NCBI RefSeq assembly: GCF_002742685.1 | Contig: NZ_PEDM01000001.1 | Span: forward strand, 124,001-188,000 | Direction of reading: 5' to 3' | DNA from: Anoxybacillus flavithermus | Lineage (GTDB): Bacteria > Bacillota > Bacilli > Bacillales > Anoxybacillaceae | DNA: 64,000 bases | Shown here: piece after piece, positions 34,451 to 45,322 of the stretch | Numbering within the stretch: position 1 is the first letter of the stretch | Layout of the letters: each line of letters opens with the position of its first letter | Notes under the pieces: generated by a model | Told to the model about the DNA's origin: nothing | What the model saw: the letters and a program-made list of their open reading frames with translations, nothing else | The model's database searches: none | Made by a program: the position numbers and the translations under genes

Positions 34451-34479
34451 AAAAATCCTGTACGCGACAGGATTTTTTT
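34451..34479 (-). terminator. Terminator after bshC
   Basis: Perfect stem AAATCCTGT / ACAGGATTT with a short CGCGT-type loop, 15 bases after the bshC stop, with a run of eight T on the minus strand. Confidence 0.93.
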
Positions 34480-34493
34480 ATCGACGAAAACAG

Positions 34494-36104
34494 TTAAATA
34501 TATACAATTTTATGCATGCCGTTCCAACGATAATCGACATGAACCAGACGGTCAACAAAGTCTAGACCGTAGCGATTCATATAGTAAAGCACGTTCCAAA
34601 CGCGTTCTTGTGGCGTGCCGTTCGGACGTAGCGACAGTTCGATGCGCTCATATTTGCGCACATGTACGTCATGTTTTTGGAGCATGCGACGTGTAATCAA
34701 TTGTTGAAGATAATCGATTTGTGTCTCGATTCGTTCGGCATTTTTCAACATTACTCCTTCAAGTTGTGGATCGACTTGCATGCCGAGTTGACGAAGTTGC
34801 TCGTGTATGTGCGCCATTTGTTTTTTTGCTTCATGAAACGTCTCATCAAATGCGACAGGTTGATTGTTTCGTATCCATTCCTCTAGCGCTCGCTTCGTGC
34901 CAGCCGTTAACGCCTCTTCTACTGTCATATGCACATCTGCCAAATCCGCAGCAATGTGTCGTTCAACAAGTGTAACCGAAAGGCGCGGCACGATTGGCGG
35001 CATATGCCAACGGAAATGTTCAAATACTTGTTTTAGTTCAGCCCAATAAGCGATTTCACCCGGGCCGGCAATAAAAGCGAGCGTTGGAAATAACCACTCT
35101 TGCATGAGCGGCCGTGTAACGACGTTGTTGCTAAACGATTGCGGCTCGCTTTCGATTCGTTGTCTTAATTCATCATGTGTGAAACGGTACACGCCATCTT
35201 TCGTGTAAAAACAATGTTGAGCATCGTCATAATACAACAAACGACGTTGACCGTCATCGTAAAACAAATGCGCGCACATCGGCGTCACATCAATCGCTTT
35301 TTTGTAGCCTAATCGTCCAAGATGTTGTTGTTGGTTTTGAAGAGCGCGGGTAATCGCCTCATGTTCATGAGCGAGCGTCATAAACCATTCGCGCTCTATC
35401 GCCCGCAATTGTGGATGAGCCGCATCGACAACGACAATTCCTTCTTTGGAAAACAACGCCAAAACAACGTTTACAAAAAAGTCTGCCACCGTTCTCGATT
35501 TGGCGATACATGCATGTATGTATGTCCGCAGCTCATTCGTTACATTTGTTTCGCCGTATGTTTTTAATACGTCATCCACCCATTCCTTTAGCTCGTCTGC
35601 ATGAAGTTCAATATGGGCAGCCATTCGCTTTTCTTTCGCTAGTGGCGAATATACATATTTTTTTACTTTGCCGTCTTCAGCAACGTGCACATAATTAATT
35701 TCTGCAATATCATGGTCTTCAGACGCCATCCAAAACACCGGAACGACGGGCACACCAAGCTGTTGTTCTTGCTGTTTCGCTAATGTAATGATGGAAATGA
35801 TTTTATATATTGTATATAGTGGTCCAGTTAAAAGGCCGGCTTGTTGTCCGCCAATGACGACAACACTGTCAGGATGGCGCAATTTTTCAATGTTTACAAT
35901 CGTTTGCTCGCTTGTTTGAAACTGTTCATGATACGCAAGCAAATGATGAACGAGGGCGTCGCGTAAGTACGTCCGTTTTTGTAACTCGTGCAAACGTTCT
36001 TCAAACGAACAAGGATGAAACGCCTCGTGAACGGGAAACGTCCCTTCAATGTATTCCGTTGCTAAACGGTTCGTTGCTGGCAATGACAGCTCGATGACTT
36101 CCAT
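34494..36104 (-). CDS. bshC: Bacillithiol synthase BshC (cysteine-adding enzyme)
   Basis: Catalyses the last step of bacillithiol synthesis by adding cysteine to glucosaminyl-malate, giving the main low-molecular-weight thiol of Bacillus. The family motif VVIGGQQAGLLTGPLYTIYK is at about residues 80-100, and FWMASEDHDIAEIN follows. The C-terminal part is coiled coil (about 390-480). Length 536 residues. In relatives it also sits upstream of the mraZ-rsmH cluster. Confidence 0.95.
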   Translation of the reverse strand: MEVIELSLPATNRLATEYIEGTFPVHEAFHPCSFEERLHELQKRTYLRDALVHHLLAYHEQFQTSEQTIVNIEKLRHPDSVVVIGGQQAGLLTGPLYTIYKIISIITLAKQQEQQLGVPVVPVFWMASEDHDIAEINYVHVAEDGKVKKYVYSPLAKEKRMAAHIELHADELKEWVDDVLKTYGETNVTNELRTYIHACIAKSRTVADFFVNVVLALFSKEGIVVVDAAHPQLRAIEREWFMTLAHEHEAITRALQNQQQHLGRLGYKKAIDVTPMCAHLFYDDGQRRLLYYDDAQHCFYTKDGVYRFTHDELRQRIESEPQSFSNNVVTRPLMQEWLFPTLAFIAGPGEIAYWAELKQVFEHFRWHMPPIVPRLSVTLVERHIAADLADVHMTVEEALTAGTKRALEEWIRNNQPVAFDETFHEAKKQMAHIHEQLRQLGMQVDPQLEGVMLKNAERIETQIDYLQQLITRRMLQKHDVHVRKYERIELSLRPNGTPQERVWNVLYYMNRYGLDFVDRLVHVDYRWNGMHKIVYI

Positions 36105-36123
36105 TGTAAACTTCCTTTCTCAT

Positions 36124-36519
36124 TCATGATGAAAATGCGATCATAGTACGATGAATGATCCCATATATAAACAATCCAATATAAGCGGTTGTAAATAATA
36201 AAAATTGCATTCTCCAATATAGCTTAAACGTTCGTTGCAACGATACATCCCCAGTTTTTTTCCAATATAAAATCATTCCAATCATAAATGTTACAATAAA
36301 AAAAATGAGCAATTCAACGATATACGATCGTTGAAAAATGGCTTGTAATAAAACATGAACAGCAAAAATAAAAAAAATCGTCGATCCGTTCACAGCGAAA
36401 TGGAACGCGCGTTTTCCTCTTCGCCGAAAAACCGTTTTGGCAAGCACAAACATGAAAAAAAACGAAAAAAACGGCATAACAATCATTACTGCAATAAAAG
36501 AGGCGAGCACATCCTTCAT
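36124..36519 (-). CDS. Small membrane protein (DUF3397-like)
   Basis: A 131-residue protein with four predicted hydrophobic segments (about 8-30, 43-63, 70-86, 103-122) joined by short basic loops such as FRRRGKRAF. I recall a DUF3397 family at this position in Bacillaceae, but no function is known. Its ATG overlaps the preceding gene's stop as ATGA, so the two are coupled. GAGAAGG lies before the start. Confidence 0.75.
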   Translation of the reverse strand: MKDVLASFIAVMIVMPFFSFFFMFVLAKTVFRRRGKRAFHFAVNGSTIFFIFAVHVLLQAIFQRSYIVELLIFFIVTFMIGMILYWKKTGDVSLQRTFKLYWRMQFLLFTTAYIGLFIYGIIHRTMIAFSS

Positions 36520-37409
36520 TTTTCCTTCTCCCCCTCTAATTCTTTCCCTTTCACAAGCGCATATAAAAACGTGCTAATTGGGGCTGGGATATGTCGCTCG
36601 TTCGCCCGCTCGATCACATAGCCTAAAATGGCATCTAACTCGGTTCTCCGCCCTGCCTCAATGTCACGCAACATCGATGAGCGATTAACAGCTGTTTGTT
36701 GACAAACCGTTTCAACGTGCTGCCATATGCGTTCCTGTTGTTCAAGTTCGAAAATGGACGCCACCTCGTGAAACAACTGTTCCATCGCTTGCCGATATGG
36801 GGCATGTGTCACTAACATGCCATTTGGAACACCTAATAAAGCCGTAAGTGGATTAATACATACATTGACCATTAATTTTTCAATTAACATCGTTTTCCAA
36901 TCTTCAACATATTGAAACGGAAAGCGTGCATCTGTCACTGATAAAAACGAAAATGTTTCTTTCTCTCCTCGCCATACGCTCCATTTCGTTCGGCCAACGC
37001 CGGTATGCGAAACGGTTGTATCATCGATTTTTAAAGCGCCATGTTCGACGACCGCAAGCGCAATATCGTTGTGAGGCATATGCGGTAAATGTAACACATG
37101 TCCCATGCCGTTTTGCAAAAACATAATAGCGTTTGCTTGAAGCATATGTATGCGCGTGTTTAATATATGTGTTACATCGTATTGTTTCACTGCAATAAAC
37201 AACACGTCTTCTTCAATGGCTCGAACGAACGGTTCAGCATGGACGCGATACGTCGTTCGTTCATTGCCATACATGACGGTCAGCCCATACGTACATAATT
37301 GCTCTGCCTGCTCATGCCGACGTGTATAAATCGTCACGTCATGGTTTTTACTAAAGTAAGCCGCTGTCAACAATCCGACTGCTCCGCCCCCTATGATTCC
37401 GATGCGCAC
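36516..37409 (-). CDS. panE: 2-dehydropantoate 2-reductase-like protein
   Basis: NADPH-dependent reductase family that converts ketopantoate to pantoate for coenzyme A. The Rossmann loop GIIGGGAVGLL is at residues 4-14, and LIEKLMVNVCINPLTALLG holds the likely catalytic lysine. The start codon is GTG, with GGGGGATC before it. At 297 residues it matches the YlbQ-type enzyme of B. subtilis. Several paralogues of this family have unknown substrates, so pantothenate synthesis is probable rather than proven. Confidence 0.85.
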   Translation of the reverse strand: MRIGIIGGGAVGLLTAAYFSKNHDVTIYTRRHEQAEQLCTYGLTVMYGNERTTYRVHAEPFVRAIEEDVLFIAVKQYDVTHILNTRIHMLQANAIMFLQNGMGHVLHLPHMPHNDIALAVVEHGALKIDDTTVSHTGVGRTKWSVWRGEKETFSFLSVTDARFPFQYVEDWKTMLIEKLMVNVCINPLTALLGVPNGMLVTHAPYRQAMEQLFHEVASIFELEQQERIWQHVETVCQQTAVNRSSMLRDIEAGRRTELDAILGYVIERANERHIPAPISTFLYALVKGKELEGEKEK

Positions 37410-37448
37410 CCGACGATCCCCCTCTTTTTTTCCTATGTTTTATTGTAT

Positions 37449-37478
37449 AAAAAAAAGTAGCTGGCGTCTATCAGCTAC
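37449..37478 (-). terminator. Terminator after rsfA
   Basis: Stem GTAGCTG / CAGCTAC with an eight-base loop, overlapping the first base of the rsfA stop codon, followed by eight T on the minus strand. Confidence 0.9.
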
Positions 37479-37924
37479 TATACGGACAATTGACGTGCGC
37501 GCTCTAAAATGTGCATGACGGCTTGATATTCTTGTTGCACTGCTTGCAGTTGTTTTTCAAGCGCTTCTTTTTCTTTTTGGAGCGTTCGTACTTGTTGGCG
37601 CAACTGTTCGATTTCAGGATGTCCTTCCTGATGTTGTTGCAACGTTTGTAAGAAGGAGATGACATCTTGTAACGTCATGTCACGTTCAGGCGGTTGTGGC
37701 TCTTTTTTCTTCTTTCTTTGTTGTTTCGCAAGCTCTAGTGCATCTTCATATTTTTTGCGCACGTATGCGTTCCAACGAAAACCGCAAGCGGCTGCCGTTC
37801 GCGATAGTTTTTTCCCTACTTCTTCAAACGCTCGTAATTGTGTGCTACCTTCCCTCACAAAAGCTAACACCGTTTCAGCAAGCAATACATCTTCCTCTTC
37901 TGTCCATGCATCTTGGCGCATCAT
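37478..37924 (-). CDS. rsfA: Prespore transcription regulator RsfA
   Basis: Myb/SANT-like DNA-binding protein that modulates sigma-F-dependent genes in the forespore of B. subtilis. The N-terminal motif [20 protein letters not shown] and [18 protein letters not shown] (about residues 40-60) form the DNA-binding domain. A basic stretch and a long Gln/Glu coiled coil (90-140) follow. Of the in-frame starts, the ATG at 37924 is seven bases after GGAGGG. Length 148 residues. Confidence 0.9.
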   Translation of the reverse strand: MMRQDAWTEEEDVLLAETVLAFVREGSTQLRAFEEVGKKLSRTAAACGFRWNAYVRKKYEDALELAKQQRKKKKEPQPPERDMTLQDVISFLQTLQQHQEGHPEIEQLRQQVRTLQKEKEALEKQLQAVQQEYQAVMHILERARQLSV

Positions 37925-37981
37925 TTCTATCCCTCCTCGCTGCATTTACTATATGGGTATGCAGCTAATAGAGAACATAGA

Positions 37982-38734
37982 CTATTTGTTTCGTTTTGCT
38001 AAAAATGATTGTACCGCTTCATTGTGCTCTTCGCTTTCCCATAAGTATGCACATCGTTCAATTTCAAGGAAAAAGCGTTGGCGAAATGCTTCGGTTTTCC
38101 AACGTGCGACGGCCGCTTCTTTGTAAGCGCGCAATACATCCGTCGATTTATTTGTATAATCTTTTAACTCTTTTTCACACCGTTCGCGCAACGAATCAGG
38201 AAAAATACGATGAACAAAACCGATATGTGCCGCTTCTTCCGCTGTCATTGTTTGCGCGCGTAACAATATATCGAGCGCTTTATCGTACGGCATTTTTTCA
38301 AACAACATCGCGGTCCCACCCCAGCCGGTCGTGATCGCTAAATTCGCTTGCACAAATCCAAGGCGCGCCCCGGCACGAGCGAAGCGAAAATCGCACGCGG
38401 TCGCTAATTCACAACCTCCGCCAATCGCCGTTCCATTTATTAAAGCAACCGTTGGTTTTGGTAACGTCAATAAACGATATAAAATATTCCCCATTTTTGC
38501 TAACATCCCATGCGCTTCTTCTTTTGTTTTGAGCTGATGAAACGCTTGTAAGTCGCCGCCCGCACAAAACGCGTCTTCTCCTTCCCCTGTAATGACGAGC
38601 ACTTTCGCATCATCGTCGTGTTCAACGAGCGTAAGCGCTTGCTCGAGTTCGTCCATGACTGCATAATCAATCGCATTTCGTCTTGCTGAGCGACAAATCG
38701 TGAACCAGATGATGCCATGTTGTTTTTCAATCAT
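37982..38734 (-). CDS. Enoyl-CoA hydratase/isomerase family protein
   Basis: Crotonase-fold protein of 250 residues. The oxyanion-hole regions are visible as DAFCAGGDLQAF and NGTAIGGGCELATACDFR. The glutamate/aspartate pair typical of hydratases is not obvious in the second motif (ITTGWGGTAMLF), so this could be an isomerase, hydrolase or decarboxylase of the family. The frame opens 22 codons earlier, but GGGGAGAGGG lies before the ATG at 38734. B. subtilis has the acetyltransferase gene ylbP near here instead. Confidence 0.85.
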   Translation of the reverse strand: MIEKQHGIIWFTICRSARRNAIDYAVMDELEQALTLVEHDDDAKVLVITGEGEDAFCAGGDLQAFHQLKTKEEAHGMLAKMGNILYRLLTLPKPTVALINGTAIGGGCELATACDFRFARAGARLGFVQANLAITTGWGGTAMLFEKMPYDKALDILLRAQTMTAEEAAHIGFVHRIFPDSLRERCEKELKDYTNKSTDVLRAYKEAAVARWKTEAFRQRFFLEIERCAYLWESEEHNEAVQSFLAKRNK

Positions 38735-38800
38735 TTTCCCTCTCCCCTTTACTGCGTGTCCATCCTTTTTATTCGCTTTCCCGCCCTTTTTTCCCTTCAA

Positions 38801-38842
38801 AATAAGAAAAGCGCAAGGGTATTTCCCCGCGCTTTTCTTATT
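38801..38842 (-). terminator. Terminator after rpmF
   Basis: Long stem AATAAGAAAAGCGC / GCGCTTTTCTTATT with a 14-base loop that includes GGGGAAATACCC. The 5' arm contains the rpmF stop codon. There is no clean T run after the 3' arm beyond the stem itself, but stem length supports a transcript end. Confidence 0.75.
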
Positions 38843-39011
38843 TGTTTACAACGTCTTTTCCTTTGTATGTTCCACAAACTTTACATACGCGATGAGCAAG
38901 TTTCATTTCACCGCAGTTTGGGCATTCTACCATACCAGGTACGCGCAATTTGAAGTGCGTACGACGTAGTCTCTTTTTCATTTTTGATGTTCTTCTAAAA
39001 GGTACTGCCAT
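38838..39011 (-). CDS. rpmF: 50S ribosomal protein L32
   Basis: Structural protein of the large ribosomal subunit. The 57-residue protein begins [20 protein letters not shown] and has a zinc ribbon with Cys30, Cys33, Cys43 and Cys46, so it is the zinc-binding form. Three ATGs lie close together; the one at 39011 gives the conserved N-terminus and is eight bases after GGAGGTGG. It follows yceD, its usual partner. Confidence 0.98.
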   Translation of the reverse strand: MAVPFRRTSKMKKRLRRTHFKLRVPGMVECPNCGEMKLAHRVCKVCGTYKGKDVVNK

Positions 39012-39074
39012 CATTTCCACCTCCTTAAAGAGATTTAGGCGAATATGGAGGCCGGTGTAGTTCCGGATCTTCCC

Positions 39075-39590
39075 TTAAGATTCATTTTTGTTTTCGAAAA
39101 ACTTCGCTAGCTTCGCAAGGCGCGGATCAATTTTGTTTTCAAGTTCTTCTTCCGAAATGACCGTCCACCCTTTTCCTGATTGTGGAACAGCATCTGGATG
39201 ATCCGGTTGCTCGCCAAACACTTGCATCGGCACTTCAAGAAGAATGAGCTCTTTGACGATCGGCATTAAGTCGATCGCATCTCCTTGAACAACATGTGAC
39301 TCTTCATCTGTTGCATCATAATCGTTTAAAAAAAACGTTTCTGTGCTTTCGATTGCGAATGGATACGACACGTCCACAAGCGTACGAGAACAAGGGAGCT
39401 GCATCGTTCCCTCAATCGTTAAGTGAAACGTAAACTTTTTCGCGCTCACATCTGCCCGCCCGTGAATACGAACAGGTGAAATGTCGCGAATGGAAGTATC
39501 CACTTCTTTTAGCTCGGACACATCGGCCACTTCGTCAATCGTCAACCCTTTATGTTGCAACTGATGAAGTTGATGAATAGACCATCTCAA
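39075..39590 (-). CDS. yceD: DUF177 protein YceD (YlbN)
   Basis: Conserved protein of 171 residues, linked to rpmF throughout bacteria and thought to act in 23S rRNA processing or accumulation; the precise role in Firmicutes is unsettled. Two conserved Cys-type positions of the family are reduced to PCSRTL (residues about 87-92). The start is TTG, seven bases after GAGGTG, giving MRWSIHQLHQ as in B. subtilis. A consensus sigma-A promoter lies directly upstream. Confidence 0.92.
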   Translation of the reverse strand: MRWSIHQLHQLQHKGLTIDEVADVSELKEVDTSIRDISPVRIHGRADVSAKKFTFHLTIEGTMQLPCSRTLVDVSYPFAIESTETFFLNDYDATDEESHVVQGDAIDLMPIVKELILLEVPMQVFGEQPDHPDAVPQSGKGWTVISEEELENKIDPRLAKLAKFFENKNES

Positions 39591-39618
39591 TGACAATCAC
39601 CTCAAGACAACAAAGAAA

Positions 39619-39647
39619 ATTATACGTTTGAACAACGGTTTTGTCAA
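39619..39647 (-). promoter_or_regulatory. yceD-rpmF promoter (perfect sigma A consensus)
   Basis: TTGACA (39642-39647) and TATAAT (39619-39624) are separated by exactly 17 bases on the minus strand. This is the only promoter in the window with both hexamers perfect and optimal spacing, fitting high constitutive expression of a ribosomal protein gene. Confidence 0.93.
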
Positions 39648-39731
39648 TATTTTTTCTTTACACTACTTCCATTATAATCAGCTTATACTCACTGTATCAC
39701 GTTTTACACAAAAAAGAAAGGTGGACAACAA

Positions 39732-40934
39732 ATGAAGGCGGTCGGCATCGTTGTCGAATACAATCCGTTTCATAACGGGCATTTATATCATGTGCAACAA
39801 ACGCGAAAAAAAACGAACGCAGACTGCGTCATCGCCGTCATGAGTAGTTCATTCACGCAACGAGGGGAACCGGCGATCGTGCCAAAATGGGAGCGTGCTC
39901 GTATGGCGCTTGCAGGCGGTGTCGATCTCGTCGTGGAACTTCCTTATTCATTTGCTGTTCAAACAGCGGACCGATTCGCCTATGGCGCTGTTTCGATTCT
40001 CGATGCGCTTTTTTGTGCGCAATTATGTTTCGGGAGCGAACACGGAAACATAGAAACGTTTACGAAGACGGCGCAACGGCTTGTTGAACAAAAAGAACAA
40101 CATGATGAAAAAGTAAAACAGTATATACAAAAAGGAATGAGCTATGCGAAAGCATATGCCCTTGCCCTTCATGACATTAGTCACGATACGCTTGACGTTT
40201 CACAACCGAACAACATTTTAGGATTGCATTACGTCAAAGCGATTATCGAACAGCGAAGCAATATGACTCCAGAAACGATTCAACGAACGGTCGCTCATTA
40301 TCACGATCAGACGCTTCCTGCTAATCAAAGCATTGCGAGCGCAACGAGCATTCGCCGTTTTTTACAATCCGGTCATGACGATGTCGCACGCTACGTTCCT
40401 AAAACGACATATGAAACGTTACAAACGTATCGCCATACATATACGATATGGCACGATTGGGAAACATATTTTCCGCTTTTAAAATATCGGTTATTGACGA
40501 TGGAAGTAGACGACATTCAGCAAATTGCCGAAGTAGAAGAAGGGATCGAGCATCGTCTAAAAAAGACCATCGTTCACGCTACATCGTTTCACGATTTTCT
40601 TTCCGCTGTTAAAACGAAACGATATACGTGGACACGGTTGCAGCGCATATGCACACATATACTAACGAACGTCACAAAAAAAGAAATGGGAAAAGCGCAT
40701 GAAAACAAAGGTGCGACATACGTTCGCCCATTAGCGATGAACGAAACAGGGAGAGCGTATTTACAAGCGGTCAAAAAGCAAATGACGTTGCCGCTTGTGA
40801 CAAGCGTCAAACAAATGCGACACGATCCGATATATCATATTGAAAAAAAAGCGACGCAAGCTTATGTTTCTATTTTGCCTGAGCCGCTTTGGACGGAAGC
40901 GTTGCAACGTGAATACAAAACCCCTCCGTTATGA
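39732..40934 (+). CDS. tmcAL: tRNA(Met) cytidine acetate ligase TmcAL (YlbM)
   Basis: Uses ATP and acetate to acetylate C34 in the anticodon of elongator tRNA-Met. The nucleotidyltransferase motif VVEYNPFHNGH is at residues 7-17, with the second signature SATSIRRFL at about 207-215. Length 400 residues. AAAGGTGGACAACAA precedes the ATG. Transcribed divergently from yceD and converging on ylbL, with which it overlaps by six bases. Confidence 0.95.
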   Translation: MKAVGIVVEYNPFHNGHLYHVQQTRKKTNADCVIAVMSSSFTQRGEPAIVPKWERARMALAGGVDLVVELPYSFAVQTADRFAYGAVSILDALFCAQLCFGSEHGNIETFTKTAQRLVEQKEQHDEKVKQYIQKGMSYAKAYALALHDISHDTLDVSQPNNILGLHYVKAIIEQRSNMTPETIQRTVAHYHDQTLPANQSIASATSIRRFLQSGHDDVARYVPKTTYETLQTYRHTYTIWHDWETYFPLLKYRLLTMEVDDIQQIAEVEEGIEHRLKKTIVHATSFHDFLSAVKTKRYTWTRLQRICTHILTNVTKKEMGKAHENKGATYVRPLAMNETGRAYLQAVKKQMTLPLVTSVKQMRHDPIYHIEKKATQAYVSILPEPLWTEALQREYKTPPL

Positions 40935-41942
40935 TAATTTTTGTAAAAACTGAATCGCATCATCCAACGTGTCGACAGGTACAATTTTCATCTTTGTGCC
41001 GATGTCTTTTGCTGTTTTCACCGCTTCTTTATAGTTGGAATGTTTCGCTCCGCGTTCGTTCGGAGCGAAAAAAATGTCCGCTCCTGCTTTATGAGCTGCG
41101 ATCACTTTTTGCGAAATGCCGCCAATCGGTCCGACTTCGCCGTCAATATTGATCGTTCCTGTACCGGCAATGCGATAGCCTTTCGTTAAATCTTGCGGAA
41201 CGAGTTGGTTGTACACTTCAAGCGTAAACATCAGTCCAGCAGAAGGTCCGCCAATTTGATCGGATTCAATGCGGACAGGCGGATCGGTAACGATATCGCG
41301 ATCGGTCATGACGGAAAGACCGAGACCGACGCGATGCTTTTCTTTCGGAAACGGCGCAAGCGTCAATGTTACTGTTTTTTCTTTTCCAGACCGCTTATAT
41401 GTGACGCGAACGCGATCTCCTTTTTTCTTTCCGGTGACGTATTGAATAAATTCGTCCGCTTCATCGAGACGTCGGCCGTCAATCGCAACTAATTGATCGC
41501 CGCTTTTTAACACGTTGGCTGCTGGCATGCCATCAACAACATACAACACATATACTCCTTTATTTCGATATGAAAACGGTTTGTTTGCTTTTTTGTAGGC
41601 GACAGCGATCGCCGTCTCTTTCGAATTTTCCATCATCTTTAATTGACGATGTGTATATTCTTCGTCGCTTTCCCCTTCGTGTCTTACTTCATCCATTCGG
41701 TACAGCTCGTTATATTTACTCACATGTGCAAGCGCAAACGAAAAAAGGTTTGCTTGCCCCATACGAACAGTCGTTAACATAAATTGTCCTTTTTCTTTAT
41801 AGCCATCTTGTACTTCAACGAGCGGACGTAACGGTTCAGCCGTTCCGGGCATCGTCACGTAATACGGCAAATGAAAAAAAGTCGCAAAAGCGAGTAATAG
41901 TGCCATGATGATCGTGATTCGAATATACCGTCTTTTATTCAT
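40929..41942 (-). CDS. ylbL: PDZ-domain Lon-like serine protease YlbL (SepM family)
   Basis: Membrane-anchored protease. One N-terminal helix (residues 8-25) is followed by a PDZ domain (about 125-195, VVDGMPAANVLKSGDQLVAIDG) and a Lon-type protease domain with the Ser-Lys dyad: Ser234 in GGPSAGL and Lys279 in GISQKVIAAH. In B. subtilis YlbL works with CtpA to degrade the SOS division inhibitor YneA. The start overlaps the ylbK stop by four bases (ATGA). Confidence 0.93.
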   Translation of the reverse strand: MNKRRYIRITIIMALLLAFATFFHLPYYVTMPGTAEPLRPLVEVQDGYKEKGQFMLTTVRMGQANLFSFALAHVSKYNELYRMDEVRHEGESDEEYTHRQLKMMENSKETAIAVAYKKANKPFSYRNKGVYVLYVVDGMPAANVLKSGDQLVAIDGRRLDEADEFIQYVTGKKKGDRVRVTYKRSGKEKTVTLTLAPFPKEKHRVGLGLSVMTDRDIVTDPPVRIESDQIGGPSAGLMFTLEVYNQLVPQDLTKGYRIAGTGTINIDGEVGPIGGISQKVIAAHKAGADIFFAPNERGAKHSNYKEAVKTAKDIGTKMKIVPVDTLDDAIQFLQKLS

Positions 41943-42715
41943 TGTTTAAACCCCTTCTCTGCAAGCAATTGACGAATGATAGGAAGTTGTTGGCGCGCTG
42001 CTTCCTCTCCCATTTGTATCATCTCTTTCGCATGAGTGAACGCATACGAGCTATAACGCTCAAGTGATGGGCGAATGACGACATCGGCTTGGGCGATGCG
42101 ATGGGAAGCGAGTTCAGCTTGAATAATATCTAAACTTTGTAAAATGACATCGAAAATAGATGTAACCGTATCGTTCTTTTTGACGGAAGCGACATCGACA
42201 GCGATGACGACGTCAGCACCCATCTCGCGCACAACGGTCGCTGGTACGCGATCGATCACCCCACCATCAACGAGCAGGCGCCCGTTCCACTGTTCTGGCA
42301 CAAAAATGCCGGGAATGGAAATGCTTGCGCGCACCGCATCCGCTATACTTCCTTGGCGGAATACGACTTTCTCTCCTTTTTGTAAATCGGTCGCCACGAT
42401 TGCCAATGGAATGTGCGTGTCTTCCACACGCTTTTGTTTCGTTATGACCGAGATGAAATGTTTAATTTGACGCCCAGCGATGAGACCCATTTTTGGTACT
42501 GTCCAATCGATATAATCGTTGCGCCGAAATGCTGTCGCTAGCCGATATAATCGTTCTGTTGACACGCCTGATGCGTACAACGCTCCAACAAGGGCGCCCA
42601 TGCTGCTTCCTGCGATCATATGAATCGGAATGTTTTCTTCTTCTAGCACTTTAATGACCCCGGCATGCGCAAAACCGCGCGCACCGCCAGAACCTAACGC
42701 CAACCCGATTTTCAT
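41939..42715 (-). CDS. ylbK: Patatin-like phospholipase family protein YlbK
   Basis: Cytoplasmic serine hydrolase of the patatin/RssA type. The oxyanion motif GSGGARG is at residues 8-14, the nucleophile Ser38 in GSSMG, and the dyad Asp150 in VDGG. Natural substrate unknown. The frame is open 31 codons further, but GGAAGGGGGAG precedes the ATG at 42715, giving MKIGLALG (258 residues). Coupled to ylbL; divergent from ylbJ. Confidence 0.92.
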   Translation of the reverse strand: MKIGLALGSGGARGFAHAGVIKVLEEENIPIHMIAGSSMGALVGALYASGVSTERLYRLATAFRRNDYIDWTVPKMGLIAGRQIKHFISVITKQKRVEDTHIPLAIVATDLQKGEKVVFRQGSIADAVRASISIPGIFVPEQWNGRLLVDGGVIDRVPATVVREMGADVVIAVDVASVKKNDTVTSIFDVILQSLDIIQAELASHRIAQADVVIRPSLERYSSYAFTHAKEMIQMGEEAARQQLPIIRQLLAEKGFKQ

Positions 42716-42814
42716 TCCCGCTCCCCCTTCCTGTTCAATACTATGGTCTAAAATGTCCACATATACTCGTATATTAAAACGAGTACGATCGGCGAATGAG
42801 GAGGCCAACGAACG

Positions 42815-45083
<2,269 letters not shown>

Positions 45084-45150
45084 CGTATTTCACCTCGCTT
45101 TTATGATCATATCATAACCGACGAAATGGACAATCATTGTAAGGAAAAAA

Positions 45151-45252
45151 ATGATGGGGATGTATACAATGCGAAACAATGGTCATACTGATAGTAACAA
45201 CATCGTTGATGATGTTGTTGCCAACCACGGAGAAGACTTACGTTCCCCATAA
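45151..45252 (+). CDS. Possible small gene, 33 codons, unknown function
   Basis: An open frame beginning MMGMYTMRNNGHTDSNNIV and ending ANHGEDLRSP, with AAGGA eight to ten bases before the first ATGs. The product is hydrophilic and rich in Asn and Asp, with no signal peptide. A strong plus-strand terminator 70 bases downstream, which serves no other gene, supports transcription in this direction. I do not recognise the peptide; it could also be a non-coding RNA region with a chance frame. Confidence 0.4.
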   Translation: MMGMYTMRNNGHTDSNNIVDDVVANHGEDLRSP

Positions 45253-45285
45253 GTTCTTCCTCCGGTTTCTCCTCTCCCTTTTTTC

Positions 45286-45316
45286 CTTCTCTTTTTCGGC
45301 TTGGCTGAAAAAGAAT
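45286..45316 (+). repeat. Hairpin downstream of the small frame
   Basis: Inverted repeat CTTTTTC / GAAAAAG around GGCTTGGCT, immediately before the terminator stem. Together they could form an attenuator-like pair of structures on the plus strand. Confidence 0.4.
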
Positions 45317-45322
45317 GGAAGG

